From: a virus
Direction: 5' to 3' (one strand)
Virus record (IMG/VR): IMGVR_UViG_3300024236_000013
Span: 1 to 34,725 of that record
DNA: 34,725 nt
Made by a program: the position numbers and the translations under genes
The notes under the pieces: generated by a model
Told to the model about the DNA's origin: nothing
The model's database searches: none
What the model saw: only the letters and a program-made list of their open reading frames with translations
Part shown: piece after piece, positions 1 through 7,032 of the stretch
Numbering within the stretch: position 1 is the first letter of the stretch
Layout of the letters: each line of letters begins with the position of its first letter

Positions 1-93
1 AAGAGTAGTATTGAGTTTCGGAAATATTGTAAAAAACTCCTGCTGGAAGACCAACAAGAGTTTATACGTATTGTTAAAAAGGGTAAGAAATAG
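1..93 (+). CDS. Possible 3' end of a plus-strand gene (left-truncated)
   Basis: Frame 1 is open from the window edge to a TAG at 91-93 and encodes 30 residues ending in a Lys-rich tail (RIVKKGKK). If real, it converges on the minus-strand gene ending at 97 with only three bases between them and no visible terminator. Codon choice (CTC, CTG, CGG) is less AT-biased than in the minus-strand genes, which could mean a different origin or simply that the frame is not coding. No family is recognisable. Confidence 0.25.
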   Translation, partial: KSSIEFRKYCKKLLLEDQQEFIRIVKKGKK

Positions 94-96
94 TCT

Positions 97-1260
97 TTAC
101 TTCTCTTCTTTATCCTTCTTTTTCTTATTATCTTTCTTTTTATCTTTTCCAGGAATTGGTGGAAGCTTTGGCACTTTCTTATTATCTTTCTTTTTATCTT
201 TTCCAGGAATTGGTGGAAGCTTTGGCACTTTCTTATTATCTTTCTTTTTATCTTTTCCAGGAATTGGTGGAGGCGCTTTAGGCCCATCTTTCTTTTTAGC
301 AGAATTTTTCCTTATTTTATCAATATTCTTGTTCATGTTATCGATATCTTTCTGGGCCTTCTTCATCGTGTCGTCATTCTGCTTTTTCATTTCGTCCTCA
401 GTATCTTTGATTGCCTTTTTCTGATCGTCTCCTGCTGCTTTTATCTTTTTATCATTATCTTTGTTGATTTTATCAGCTGCTGCTTTTTGCTTTTTAGGAT
501 CTGGCTTCGGAGTATCGTCAGTATCTTCTGCACTTTTAGCTTTTGTATCTCCAACTTCTGGCTCTTTTTTCGGAGTCTCTTCTTTTTGTGCTTCACCGTC
601 TTTTTTAGCCTGATCTTTTTTCATTTTTGCAATTGCATCTTTATTTTCATCAGCTAATTTTTTAGTAGCAGCAACCTGATCTTTAAGTTGTTTTTGTAGT
701 GATGCTATTCTTTTTGAATTGTCTGCACCGCCCTTTGCTAAAACTTTAGCAACTTCCATTTCACCCTGAATTCTATAAGTTGATTTGACTCTTTGACTCA
801 TGGGCCCTTCAGCCATTTGGTCTATTTGACCTTCTATTTTATCGATAGTCTCTTTAAATTTGTCTATTTTTTTATCTAGTTTTTCTTTTTGCTCTGGTTC
901 AACTTCTTTTTTCTGAATGTCTGTTTTTGCTTTTTGCAGTTTAATTGCGTTTGCCTTTACCTGGTTACTTTTAATTTTTCTAGACCTCATAAAATCTTTT
1001 ATAAAATCTACAGTTGCGCCTCCAGCCGCTGCAAGGGCTCCAGCTTCATTTAATTTTTCACTTTCAATAGACTTTAAATCTTCTTCAATGCCATCTTCTA
1101 ATTCTTTTAGTTTATCTAAAATAGTATCTATTTCCATAGAAAGGTCAGTTTCCGGTGCTGAAGTCTCTATATCTTGTTTCGGGGCTTCATGTTGTTGCAT
1201 TTCATTTTCAATAAAAATATTCCATTCATTCAAAGACTTTATTTTTTTAGTTATTTTCAT
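97..1260 (-). CDS. Possible internal-start product: C-terminal module of the coiled-coil protein
   Basis: An in-frame ATG at 1260 begins MKITKKIKSLNEWNIFIEN, which parallels the N-terminus of the full protein (MKLSKKIHLLKEY). It would give a 387-residue product. The bases before it are A/T-rich (ending TCTTATAAT before the ATG) and resemble the leaders of other genes here, but there is no nearby late promoter. It may be a real second start or only the fossil start of a gene that has fused to its upstream paralogue. Confidence 0.35.
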   Translation of the reverse strand: MKITKKIKSLNEWNIFIENEMQQHEAPKQDIETSAPETDLSMEIDTILDKLKELEDGIEEDLKSIESEKLNEAGALAAAGGATVDFIKDFMRSRKIKSNQVKANAIKLQKAKTDIQKKEVEPEQKEKLDKKIDKFKETIDKIEGQIDQMAEGPMSQRVKSTYRIQGEMEVAKVLAKGGADNSKRIASLQKQLKDQVAATKKLADENKDAIAKMKKDQAKKDGEAQKEETPKKEPEVGDTKAKSAEDTDDTPKPDPKKQKAAADKINKDNDKKIKAAGDDQKKAIKDTEDEMKKQNDDTMKKAQKDIDNMNKNIDKIRKNSAKKKDGPKAPPPIPGKDKKKDNKKVPKLPPIPGKDKKKDNKKVPKLPPIPGKDKKKDNKKKKDKEEK

Positions 1261-2709
1261 ATTATAAGATTTGCTTTCAAGTTTTTTATTAGGATTTTTT
1301 ATAGCATCTAACTCTTTTTGTTTTGTTGCTATTTTTTTGACATAGTCTTTTCTTTCTTTTTCATTTCCTTCTGCAGATGCAAGTTCTTCTGCTTTCTTTA
1401 ACACCTCTATTTCCGCATCTAGTAAATCATCCTTGTCTGGGTCTTTCGTGCTTTTTACATCAGATAAATCTTTTTTAGCATCTTCAAGTTCATTTTTGAT
1501 TTTTTCAATATCTTCTTCAGTTGATTTAGTTTGAACTTTTGATAAAAATTCTTTTTGACCTTTATCAAGAGATTCTTTATACTCCTTATCAGCATCTTTA
1601 AGTTTTGAATAGTCTTTACCGCCGGTAATTGCTTCGTAATACTCATCTGACATGGCAGACATGGCTTTACTTGCATTTTTTGCTAATTTTTTTAATTCTT
1701 CTTTTTGTGAATTTGTTATTGAATCCTTCATCTCTAATGCGCCATAGGTTGCCGACCAATCACTTAAAGCATTATCTAATTCAACTTTTGCATTTTTTGC
1801 ATCATCAAGATTAGGAAATTCATTTTTTAATTCACTCTCTTCTTTTTCTAATTCTTTATCTAATTCTTCTGCTTTTTTAAGTCTTTCTGTTATTGATAAA
1901 CCCCGTTTCTTCCACTCTTCTTCCATCTTAGCTTTTTGGGCTTTCCTATTAGCCATAATCGCCTTGATATCTTCATCTTTTTCAACATATTGCTGAATTT
2001 GTTTAAGTTCATATTTTAGGGTTTTGTCATATATTTTTCGGTCTTCATCAATTTTCCATTGTTCCCAAGCAGCAAGAACACCACCTAATCCTTGCCGACC
2101 TGCGATTTTATTAAAAAATTCTGAAGGGTCCCATTTTTCTTCTTTCTTTTTCCATACTCTATCCCAATCTTCTATTTTACGGTCTAAGTCTAATTGCTCT
2201 TTATCCTGTTTCTGCTTTAGTTTTTCTTTTACAGCAGCTTCTACCTTTTTAATTTTTTCATCTTTAACTTTATCAAGATTTGTAAGTGTTTTATCACCAC
2301 TTAGTTCAGATTGAGATTTACCGACTTTAGCAGCGTATGCTGCTTTTTTCTTTTTAACTTCTGCTTTTACTTTATCTATAAGTTTTCCAGCAAGTTTTTT
2401 AATATTTTCTGACTCTTCTGCTGCATATTTTTTAGTTAGTACTTTCTTATCAGCCACCAACATTTCTCTTTTAGGCTTCTCTTTAGAATAATATGCTTCT
2501 TTTTTTGCTAAACGAATTCTTGCTCTTGTTTTGGCAATAAAAACAAATACAGCTACTACAACCACAGCCTGAGCTGCTTTACCTGCAGCATATCCTTTTT
2601 TCTCTGATTCGGTGTCTTCATTTATCGGTATAACGTCTTCGTTATTTTCTAAAATAATATCTTCTTCAAAATATTCTTTTAATAAATGTATCTTCTTTGA
2701 TAATTTCAT
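97..2709 (-). CDS. Large Lys/Glu-rich coiled-coil protein, candidate internal head protein
   Basis: This 870-residue protein of unknown function is encoded directly downstream of the major capsid gene. It has a short N-terminus resembling a capsid targeting sequence (MKLSKKIHLLKEYFEE), a hydrophobic Ala/Val segment near residues 45-60, long charged coiled-coil stretches, and a C-terminus with nearly three copies of an 18-residue Pro/Lys repeat (KVPKLPPIPGKDKKKDNK). At residue 484 a second module starts with a similar N-terminus (MKITKKIKSLNEW) followed by another Ala/Gly-rich stretch, so the protein looks like two related units joined in frame. A late-promoter motif lies about 18 bases upstream of the ATG. 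Position and motif suggest a late virion protein packaged inside the head, but this is inference. It is not gp24, which follows gp23 in T4. Confidence 0.8.
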   Translation of the reverse strand: MKLSKKIHLLKEYFEEDIILENNEDVIPINEDTESEKKGYAAGKAAQAVVVVAVFVFIAKTRARIRLAKKEAYYSKEKPKREMLVADKKVLTKKYAAEESENIKKLAGKLIDKVKAEVKKKKAAYAAKVGKSQSELSGDKTLTNLDKVKDEKIKKVEAAVKEKLKQKQDKEQLDLDRKIEDWDRVWKKKEEKWDPSEFFNKIAGRQGLGGVLAAWEQWKIDEDRKIYDKTLKYELKQIQQYVEKDEDIKAIMANRKAQKAKMEEEWKKRGLSITERLKKAEELDKELEKEESELKNEFPNLDDAKNAKVELDNALSDWSATYGALEMKDSITNSQKEELKKLAKNASKAMSAMSDEYYEAITGGKDYSKLKDADKEYKESLDKGQKEFLSKVQTKSTEEDIEKIKNELEDAKKDLSDVKSTKDPDKDDLLDAEIEVLKKAEELASAEGNEKERKDYVKKIATKQKELDAIKNPNKKLESKSYNMKITKKIKSLNEWNIFIENEMQQHEAPKQDIETSAPETDLSMEIDTILDKLKELEDGIEEDLKSIESEKLNEAGALAAAGGATVDFIKDFMRSRKIKSNQVKANAIKLQKAKTDIQKKEVEPEQKEKLDKKIDKFKETIDKIEGQIDQMAEGPMSQRVKSTYRIQGEMEVAKVLAKGGADNSKRIASLQKQLKDQVAATKKLADENKDAIAKMKKDQAKKDGEAQKEETPKKEPEVGDTKAKSAEDTDDTPKPDPKKQKAAADKINKDNDKKIKAAGDDQKKAIKDTEDEMKKQNDDTMKKAQKDIDNMNKNIDKIRKNSAKKKDGPKAPPPIPGKDKKKDNKKVPKLPPIPGKDKKKDNKKVPKLPPIPGKDKKKDNKKKKDKEEK
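127..282 (-). repeat. 54-bp tandem repeat, about 2.9 copies
   Basis: Two essentially identical 54-bp units (127-180 and 181-234) and a third partial unit (235 to about 282) encode the Pro/Lys repeat KVPKLPPIPGKDKKKDNK at the C-terminus of the coiled-coil protein. The near identity of the units points to recent duplication. Confidence 0.9.
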
Positions 2710-2726
2710 ACGGATTTTATTTATTT

Positions 2727-2737
2727 GTTTATATATC
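2727..2737 (-). promoter_or_regulatory. Late-promoter motif before the coiled-coil gene
   Basis: Reads GATATATAAAC on the minus strand, ending 17 bases before the ATG at 2709. It belongs to the set of related motifs found before late genes in this window and resembles the T4 late box TATAAATA. Confidence 0.7.
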
Positions 2738-2751
2738 CTATTATTTCACGC

Positions 2752-2780
2752 AAAAAAAGGGAAACTTGCGTTTCCCTTTT
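2752..2780 (-). terminator. Intrinsic terminator after gp23
   Basis: An 11-bp perfect stem (AAAAGGGAAAC with GTTTCCCTTTT) closed by a GCAA tetraloop on the minus strand and followed by further Ts. It lies 26 bases after the gp23 stop codon and just before the next gene's late promoter. Confidence 0.9.
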
Positions 2781-2805
2781 ATATCTTAAAACTATTTAAA
2801 GTTTA

Positions 2806-4206
2806 TTAAGCGATGTTAATTAAGTCAGAACCACCACCAGATACTGAAATTGCGAATTTCGAGTATTGTGTTTCTGGGTGGAATCCAGCTTCAACGATTC
2901 TGAATCTAGATTTAACAGCTACTTTAGGAGCCATAGTTCCTTCAGCAATTGTTTGTACTGATTCTGCCATTAAATAAGGCATGAATACTAATCCAGGTCC
3001 GTTACCATCTCCTTTTCTACCAACTAATACTTCGTTGTATGACCAAGCCCATTTTGGGTTAGTATAAACTTGTACACCAGCTACAGAACCTACAGGATAA
3101 ATAGCACCTGCTGATTGGTTTGCTGTGTTAGCGAATGGGTTAGGAACAAATCCTGAAACCGCTTGAATTAATGTAGCAACTTGTGGTCCAACTACAGCGA
3201 AGTTACCAGCACCTCTTCTACCTCTGTTAGCAATTAAGTTAGCAGCAGCAAGAATACCTGTTAATACTTTTCTGTGTTGTGAACCTTCAGTAGCACCACC
3301 AGCTGCAGATGCAACAGGTACTAAAGATACATCTAATGATACACCTGAAGCAGTCATGTTTGCTGCAGCAAGAGTATCGATGTTGTTGATAATTAAATCG
3401 TTAATTGTTTGAGTAAGTTCGTTAGTTAATACAGCCTCAACTTGAGCAACTGCATCTACACCGAATTGCTTTAAATCTTGTACTTGCTCTCTAGTAACGG
3501 CAGCAGCAACTTGATAAGTTCTAGCGTCTACTGATTTACTGAACAATGAAAGACCCATTACTTTGTCCGGAGTCGATTCACCAACTTCTCTTGTGAATGG
3601 AGTTCCATCATCATTTCCAACGAATCCAGGGATATGGTCGTCTAATGCAGCAACTAACTCAGCATCAGCATAAGTTACAGTTACAATACCAGCAGCTGTA
3701 GTAGTAGCTCCGATTTTGATGATGTTTTTTCCATCAATTCTAGATGTACCTACAAGTGTATCACCAGCAGCTGCAGCATCTGCAGTTTTGATGTAAGTAG
3801 GTAATACAGTACCGTCAGCACCGCCACCGCCACCGATAGCACCACCTTCGTATACGAAGTCTAGATAAGATAAAAGACCCATAGGTCCAGCCATTGGTAC
3901 AACTGGTACTAAGTCTAATCCGATTGTTTGAGCTGCAACTTGCATCGCTAAAGGAAGTAAAGTTGGAGCTTTGTCTCCTGAACCATCAGCTGCACCGTCA
4001 AAGTTTGATGGGAATGCTACTGCACCCATACCTGTTAAGTTCATTCCTGGGTTAAGGGACATGATGTTTGCGTCTTCGTAAAGTTTGTGATTGTGACAGT
4101 ACTCAGACATCCATGATAATTTTTCAGCGTCTTTGATACCAGTTGCCGATTCGATAATCGGTGACCATGTATCTCTAATTTCCGCTTCGTTAATTAAATT
4201 TGCCAT
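2806..4206 (-). CDS. 23: Major capsid protein, gp23-like
   Basis: This 466-residue protein forms the shell of the phage head. It is assigned from its size, its place two genes downstream of the prohead protease, its strong late promoter and terminator, and its overall gp23-like character: a charged helical N-terminal propeptide followed by an Ala/Gly/Val-rich body with the stretch LVPVVPMAGPMGLLSYLDFV. The N-terminus (MANLINEAE) and a KLYE-D site at residue 44 fit the (L/I)xE consensus cut by T4 gp21, so residues 1-44 are the likely propeptide. I chose the ATG at 4206 because it follows an A-rich leader; the frame extends to a TTG at 4275, but that would leave only about 13 bases to the promoter motif. 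Codon choice looks optimised for high expression (inference). Confidence 0.88.
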   Translation of the reverse strand: MANLINEAEIRDTWSPIIESATGIKDAEKLSWMSEYCHNHKLYEDANIMSLNPGMNLTGMGAVAFPSNFDGAADGSGDKAPTLLPLAMQVAAQTIGLDLVPVVPMAGPMGLLSYLDFVYEGGAIGGGGGADGTVLPTYIKTADAAAAGDTLVGTSRIDGKNIIKIGATTTAAGIVTVTYADAELVAALDDHIPGFVGNDDGTPFTREVGESTPDKVMGLSLFSKSVDARTYQVAAAVTREQVQDLKQFGVDAVAQVEAVLTNELTQTINDLIINNIDTLAAANMTASGVSLDVSLVPVASAAGGATEGSQHRKVLTGILAAANLIANRGRRGAGNFAVVGPQVATLIQAVSGFVPNPFANTANQSAGAIYPVGSVAGVQVYTNPKWAWSYNEVLVGRKGDGNGPGLVFMPYLMAESVQTIAEGTMAPKVAVKSRFRIVEAGFHPETQYSKFAISVSGGGSDLINIA

Positions 4207-4288
4207 TTTGTTAAATTTATTTTTTTGCGTTTTTGTTTTCGACTTATTTATATGGCTTTCTGCTTCTTTAACCAAGTTGTCGAATAGG

Positions 4289-4299
4289 TATTATATATC
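4289..4299 (-). promoter_or_regulatory. Late-promoter motif before gp23
   Basis: Reads GATATATAATA on the minus strand, about 82 bases before the ATG at 4206, giving gp23 a longer leader than the other late genes. The rest of the 4300-4400 intergenic stretch is very AT-rich and shows nothing else I can name. Confidence 0.65.
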
Positions 4300-4400
4300 T
4301 TTTTATTTTTCATTAAAATACTACGTTAATATTATATAACTAGATTCATATAATAAAATGGTACATTTTTTAAATAAAAGTAGAGTATTTGATTATCAGA

Positions 4401-4592
4401 TTATTTTTTATTTCTTTTAATCCATTGAATATACCATACTAGGTTTCCTGCAAAACCACCATATGCCGCGATGAAAGTTGCTATTTTAAGATACAATGTA
4501 TCTAAATATCCGTTCATTAACCAAAAAGGCCAAAGAATAGAAAATCCTAAACATAGAAGTAATGGTAATAAGTGAAATGCGTGCTTAATCAT
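4401..4592 (-). CDS. Small two-segment membrane protein
   Basis: This 63-residue protein has two hydrophobic segments (about residues 5-27 and 33-55), a short polar turn, and a basic C-terminus (KRNKK). A late-promoter motif sits 13 bases upstream of the ATG and the gp21/scaffold terminator lies just before that, so it has its own late transcription start between the scaffold and capsid genes. Size, topology and late timing would suit a holin or a membrane-bound head-assembly factor (T4 proheads assemble on the inner membrane), but there is no diagnostic motif. Confidence 0.65.
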   Translation of the reverse strand: MIKHAFHLLPLLLCLGFSILWPFWLMNGYLDTLYLKIATFIAAYGGFAGNLVWYIQWIKRNKK

Positions 4593-4605
4593 ATTATTGT
4601 TTTTT

Positions 4606-4616
4606 TAGTATATATC
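4606..4616 (-). promoter_or_regulatory. Late-promoter motif before the small membrane protein
   Basis: Reads GATATATACTA on the minus strand, placed between the terminator at 4627-4656 and the ATG at 4592. The leader would be only about 10 bases. Confidence 0.6.
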
Positions 4617-4626
4617 TTTCTGGAAG

Positions 4627-4656
4627 CACAAAAAAGCCCAGTAATTACTGGGCTTT
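4627..4656 (-). terminator. Intrinsic terminator after the protease-scaffold gene
   Basis: A 9-bp GC-rich stem (AAAGCCCAG with CTGGGCTTT) around the self-complementary loop TAATTA, followed by T6 on the minus strand, 22 bases after the stop codon at 4679. Confidence 0.9.
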
Positions 4657-4678
4657 AAAAAACAAAAATAGAATTTTA

Positions 4679-5941
4679 TTACTTATTAAATCTTTTTGAT
4701 AATGCTTCTTGAACACCATCTAAATTATAAGGTAATGTTTTTTCTTCTTTTTTACTTTCGTTAATCATCTCTACTTTTTCCATTACTGGTGCAATTTCTC
4801 TAAGGTCTCTAGTTTGCCAGAAGTTTCTTACTTGATATTCTGTTTCTAATTTACGAGTCTTAGATTGAGCAGTGATTTGTTTTTTCTTAGATTCTGAAAG
4901 TGAATTCCATTTATCTTTATATTCTACTGGCATTGCAGTAATAAATAAAGGTTCGTTTGAAACGTTTCCTGATACTTCATTAACGTTTTCAATAATTCTA
5001 GTTATTTGAGATTCAGTTAAAAATCCTGAAGTCTCAATTGATTTTCTAGCTTCAGTCTTAGAATTTTCATCTAATTGGTTATATTTTTCAGCTGTTGCTG
5101 AACTAACTAATTTAAAGAAATGCGGATCTTCGTTTTGTTTAGCTGATGCTTTTTCTAATAAATCTGTTAACTTGCTAGAAATTTCATTTTTATATGATTC
5201 TAATGGGTCATCTGCGCCGTCTTTACCTGAGTTTTTAGGAACATCTTTATCAGCTTCTTCTTTCTCTTCTGGTTCAGTAACGTCTTTTAACTCATTATCT
5301 AAATCTTCTTTTTCTTGTCCAGCTCCACCATCAGCTCTGTTAGCTTCTCCAGAGTTGTCTCCAACTTTTTCTAATTCGTTGTCCTCATCAGACTCATCGA
5401 ATTCTTTTGCAGTAACATCATCACCTTCAATTACTAAATTTTCGTTGATAGATTCTGCGATATAATTAGCGTATTCACTTACGTTCTGTACATTACCTCT
5501 TAAGTATTCAACATACTCTAATAATTTTTCAGTAGTTTCAGCACCTTCATTATAAGATTCTGCAACGTAGTTAGCGTAATCTTTTAAAGAAGTTAAAGAT
5601 TCTGCAACATGCTCAGTATATCCAATTCCTTGGTCTACTTTTTCTGCAATGTATTCGCCATACTGAATTCCTTGGTCTGCTTTTTCAGCAACATGCTCAG
5701 TGTAAGAGATGTTCTGGTCTGTTTTTTCTGCAACATATTTAACATATTCAGTTAAATTGTTTAATTGTTCAACAATACTGTCGTTATGTGCTGTTACAGT
5801 TTCGATAGTTTCGTTAGTTTCGTTAGAACCATCATTTGATTTTTCTGTCATTTCAGAAATAACTGATTTTAAACCTTTAATCTGCTCAGCAAGATACTTT
5901 GTGTAGTTGTTGAAATCATCTGTTTTTACAAATTCTTCCAT
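4679..5941 (-). CDS. 22: Likely internal-start scaffold protein (gp22-like)
   Basis: An in-frame ATG at 5941 (MEEFVKTDDFNNYTKYLAEQ) would give the scaffold half alone, 420 residues. The bases before it (AAAATAAAAACGAAAAAACA) are a typical leader for this phage although they lie inside coding sequence. Making scaffold in excess from a nested start is known in other viruses (lambda C/Nu3, herpesvirus UL26/UL26.5). Probable but unproven here. Confidence 0.55.
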   Translation of the reverse strand: MEEFVKTDDFNNYTKYLAEQIKGLKSVISEMTEKSNDGSNETNETIETVTAHNDSIVEQLNNLTEYVKYVAEKTDQNISYTEHVAEKADQGIQYGEYIAEKVDQGIGYTEHVAESLTSLKDYANYVAESYNEGAETTEKLLEYVEYLRGNVQNVSEYANYIAESINENLVIEGDDVTAKEFDESDEDNELEKVGDNSGEANRADGGAGQEKEDLDNELKDVTEPEEKEEADKDVPKNSGKDGADDPLESYKNEISSKLTDLLEKASAKQNEDPHFFKLVSSATAEKYNQLDENSKTEARKSIETSGFLTESQITRIIENVNEVSGNVSNEPLFITAMPVEYKDKWNSLSESKKKQITAQSKTRKLETEYQVRNFWQTRDLREIAPVMEKVEMINESKKEEKTLPYNLDGVQEALSKRFNK

Positions 5942-6562
5942 TGTTTTTTCGTTTTTATTTTCTATTATGTTTTGGTTTTTTGTTTCTTCTTTTCTTTTAA
6001 ATACCTCGTAAATAAATAAATTTTCGTCATTTGAATAACCATAAGATTCATTTACTCGTGTTAATTCGGCATTTTGAAAACCTGGATCTGCAACAAGGTC
6101 ATAAGTAAATAATTGCTTTATCTTTACTTTACCTCCTTCTGAAACTTCTCCAGCAGCTCTTGAGCTAATATGTAATGGTACTCCAGCATCGACAAGGGCT
6201 TTAGCCTGTCTTCCAGCATCAGTATCTAATAATCTGATTTTACCCTTTACTTGTTTATTATCTTTGTCATACCTTAGTTCTTCAATAACGTGAGATACGT
6301 TCTTTAAAGATATATCAAATTGTTGAGGGTGGTCTAATTCTCCTAATAGTTTAGATGAATTAATTTTGTTCTGCAATGATTCGATTTGTGGTAAATATTC
6401 TCCTTCTGTATAGATTCTGTTGTTTTTATTCTTAACATCTATCTCTCCAAAAGTACCTTCTAAAACATAGTCTTTATCTTCACCAGATTTAGTTAAAATT
6501 GATGAGGATTTTTCTACTATTAACAAATCAAACTTGCTTGTCTTGTCGATAAGTTTATCCAT
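4679..6562 (-). CDS. Prohead protease fused to scaffold (gp21-gp22-like)
   Basis: This 627-residue protein joins two functions that T4 keeps as separate genes. Residues 1 to about 185 are a gp21-type prohead protease: GELDHP with candidate catalytic His79, HISSRAAGEV with candidate Ser133/Ser134, and YDLVADPGF at 154-162. Residues from about 208 onward form a long acidic coiled coil with a 14-residue repeat carrying xAE (residues 277-335), an acidic Glu/Asp-rich middle, and a C-terminal helical domain, as expected for a scaffold core. T4 gp21 is 212 residues and gp22 is 269. Many (I/L/V)xE sites along the scaffold half could be self-cleavage sites during head maturation. It lies between the portal/core genes and gp23, the T4 order. 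The fusion is seen directly; the scaffold role is inferred from position and composition. Confidence 0.85.
   Translation of the reverse strand: MDKLIDKTSKFDLLIVEKSSSILTKSGEDKDYVLEGTFGEIDVKNKNNRIYTEGEYLPQIESLQNKINSSKLLGELDHPQQFDISLKNVSHVIEELRYDKDNKQVKGKIRLLDTDAGRQAKALVDAGVPLHISSRAAGEVSEGGKVKIKQLFTYDLVADPGFQNAELTRVNESYGYSNDENLFIYEVFKRKEETKNQNIIENKNEKTMEEFVKTDDFNNYTKYLAEQIKGLKSVISEMTEKSNDGSNETNETIETVTAHNDSIVEQLNNLTEYVKYVAEKTDQNISYTEHVAEKADQGIQYGEYIAEKVDQGIGYTEHVAESLTSLKDYANYVAESYNEGAETTEKLLEYVEYLRGNVQNVSEYANYIAESINENLVIEGDDVTAKEFDESDEDNELEKVGDNSGEANRADGGAGQEKEDLDNELKDVTEPEEKEEADKDVPKNSGKDGADDPLESYKNEISSKLTDLLEKASAKQNEDPHFFKLVSSATAEKYNQLDENSKTEARKSIETSGFLTESQITRIIENVNEVSGNVSNEPLFITAMPVEYKDKWNSLSESKKKQITAQSKTRKLETEYQVRNFWQTRDLREIAPVMEKVEMINESKKEEKTLPYNLDGVQEALSKRFNK
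5546..5755 (-). repeat. Degenerate 42-bp (14-residue) repeat in the scaffold
   Basis: Five units spaced exactly 14 residues apart carry Val/Ile-Ala-Glu at residues 277-279, 291-293, 305-307, 319-321 and 333-335, usually preceded by an aromatic or His residue two to four positions earlier. A further IAE occurs at 368-370. Fourteen residues is two heptads, fitting a coiled coil, and each xAE resembles a prohead-protease cleavage site. Confidence 0.75.
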
Positions 6563-6579
6563 TTTTGTTTCTTATTTTT

Positions 6580-6589
6580 TGTATATATC
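6580..6589 (-). promoter_or_regulatory. Late-promoter motif before the protease-scaffold gene
   Basis: Reads GATATATACA on the minus strand, 17 bases before the ATG at 6562 and downstream of the stop of the preceding gene at 6609. Confidence 0.65.
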
Positions 6590-6608
6590 TTTAATAAATT
6601 TCTATTTT

Positions 6609-7031
6609 TTAAATGCCTAAGTCTGCTAGTGGATCTTCTCCTCCTCCGTCGCCATCTCCAGAGTCTTTGTCATCATCGCCTCCACCTTCTTTCTTCTCTT
6701 CTTTTTCCTCTTCTTTATCATCTACTGCAACTTCAGTCATGTAATCTTGATAGTTTTTTACCATCTGACCCATTGTTTCGGTATCAAATTTAGTAGTTCC
6801 ATATTTATCGTAGAAATACTTCTTAAAATCACCTTCAGTTGCGGATGCTATTATTTGACCTAAAATCTCTTGAGCTGATATTATTTTACCATCTGCTGTT
6901 TTTTGATCTGATACTTCAACTTTACTCTCATCTCCTGCTTTAATAGAAGATAAAGATTGTTTCTCCTCTTCGTTTATAGGACCAAAAACTCTTGTAAATT
7001 GCTCATACGATGTTATTCTTTGTAGTTTCAT
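6609..7031 (-). CDS. Small acidic prohead core candidate (gp67/gp68 position)
   Basis: This 140-residue protein begins MKLQRITSYEQFTRVFGPINEE, a possible capsid targeting sequence ending in an INE protease-like site, and ends in a very acidic Asp/Gly/Glu tail (DDDKDSGDGDGGGEDP). It occupies the place between portal and protease held in T4 by the prohead core proteins gp67 and gp68. I recognise no domain. The assignment to the prohead core is by position and composition only. It is 16 bases downstream of the portal gene, and a late-promoter-like motif lies almost on its start codon. Confidence 0.7.
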   Translation of the reverse strand: MKLQRITSYEQFTRVFGPINEEEKQSLSSIKAGDESKVEVSDQKTADGKIISAQEILGQIIASATEGDFKKYFYDKYGTTKFDTETMGQMVKNYQDYMTEVAVDDKEEEKEEKKEGGGDDDKDSGDGDGGGEDPLADLGI

Positions 7032-7032
7032 A

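Noticed and set aside
11-424. Plus-strand open frame with Ser/Phe-rich repeats
   Set aside because: It is the antisense shadow of the Lys/Pro repeat of the gene at 97-2709; no leader and low-complexity product. Other plus-strand frames opposite real genes were dropped for the same reason.
1455-1814. Short frames on both strands inside the coiled-coil gene
   Set aside because: They are out-of-frame shadows of a Lys/Glu/Asp-rich sequence with no leader of their own.
4207-4275. N-terminal extension of the capsid gene
   Set aside because: The extension begins with TTG and would start about 13 bases from the late promoter; the ATG at 4206 has a normal A-rich leader.
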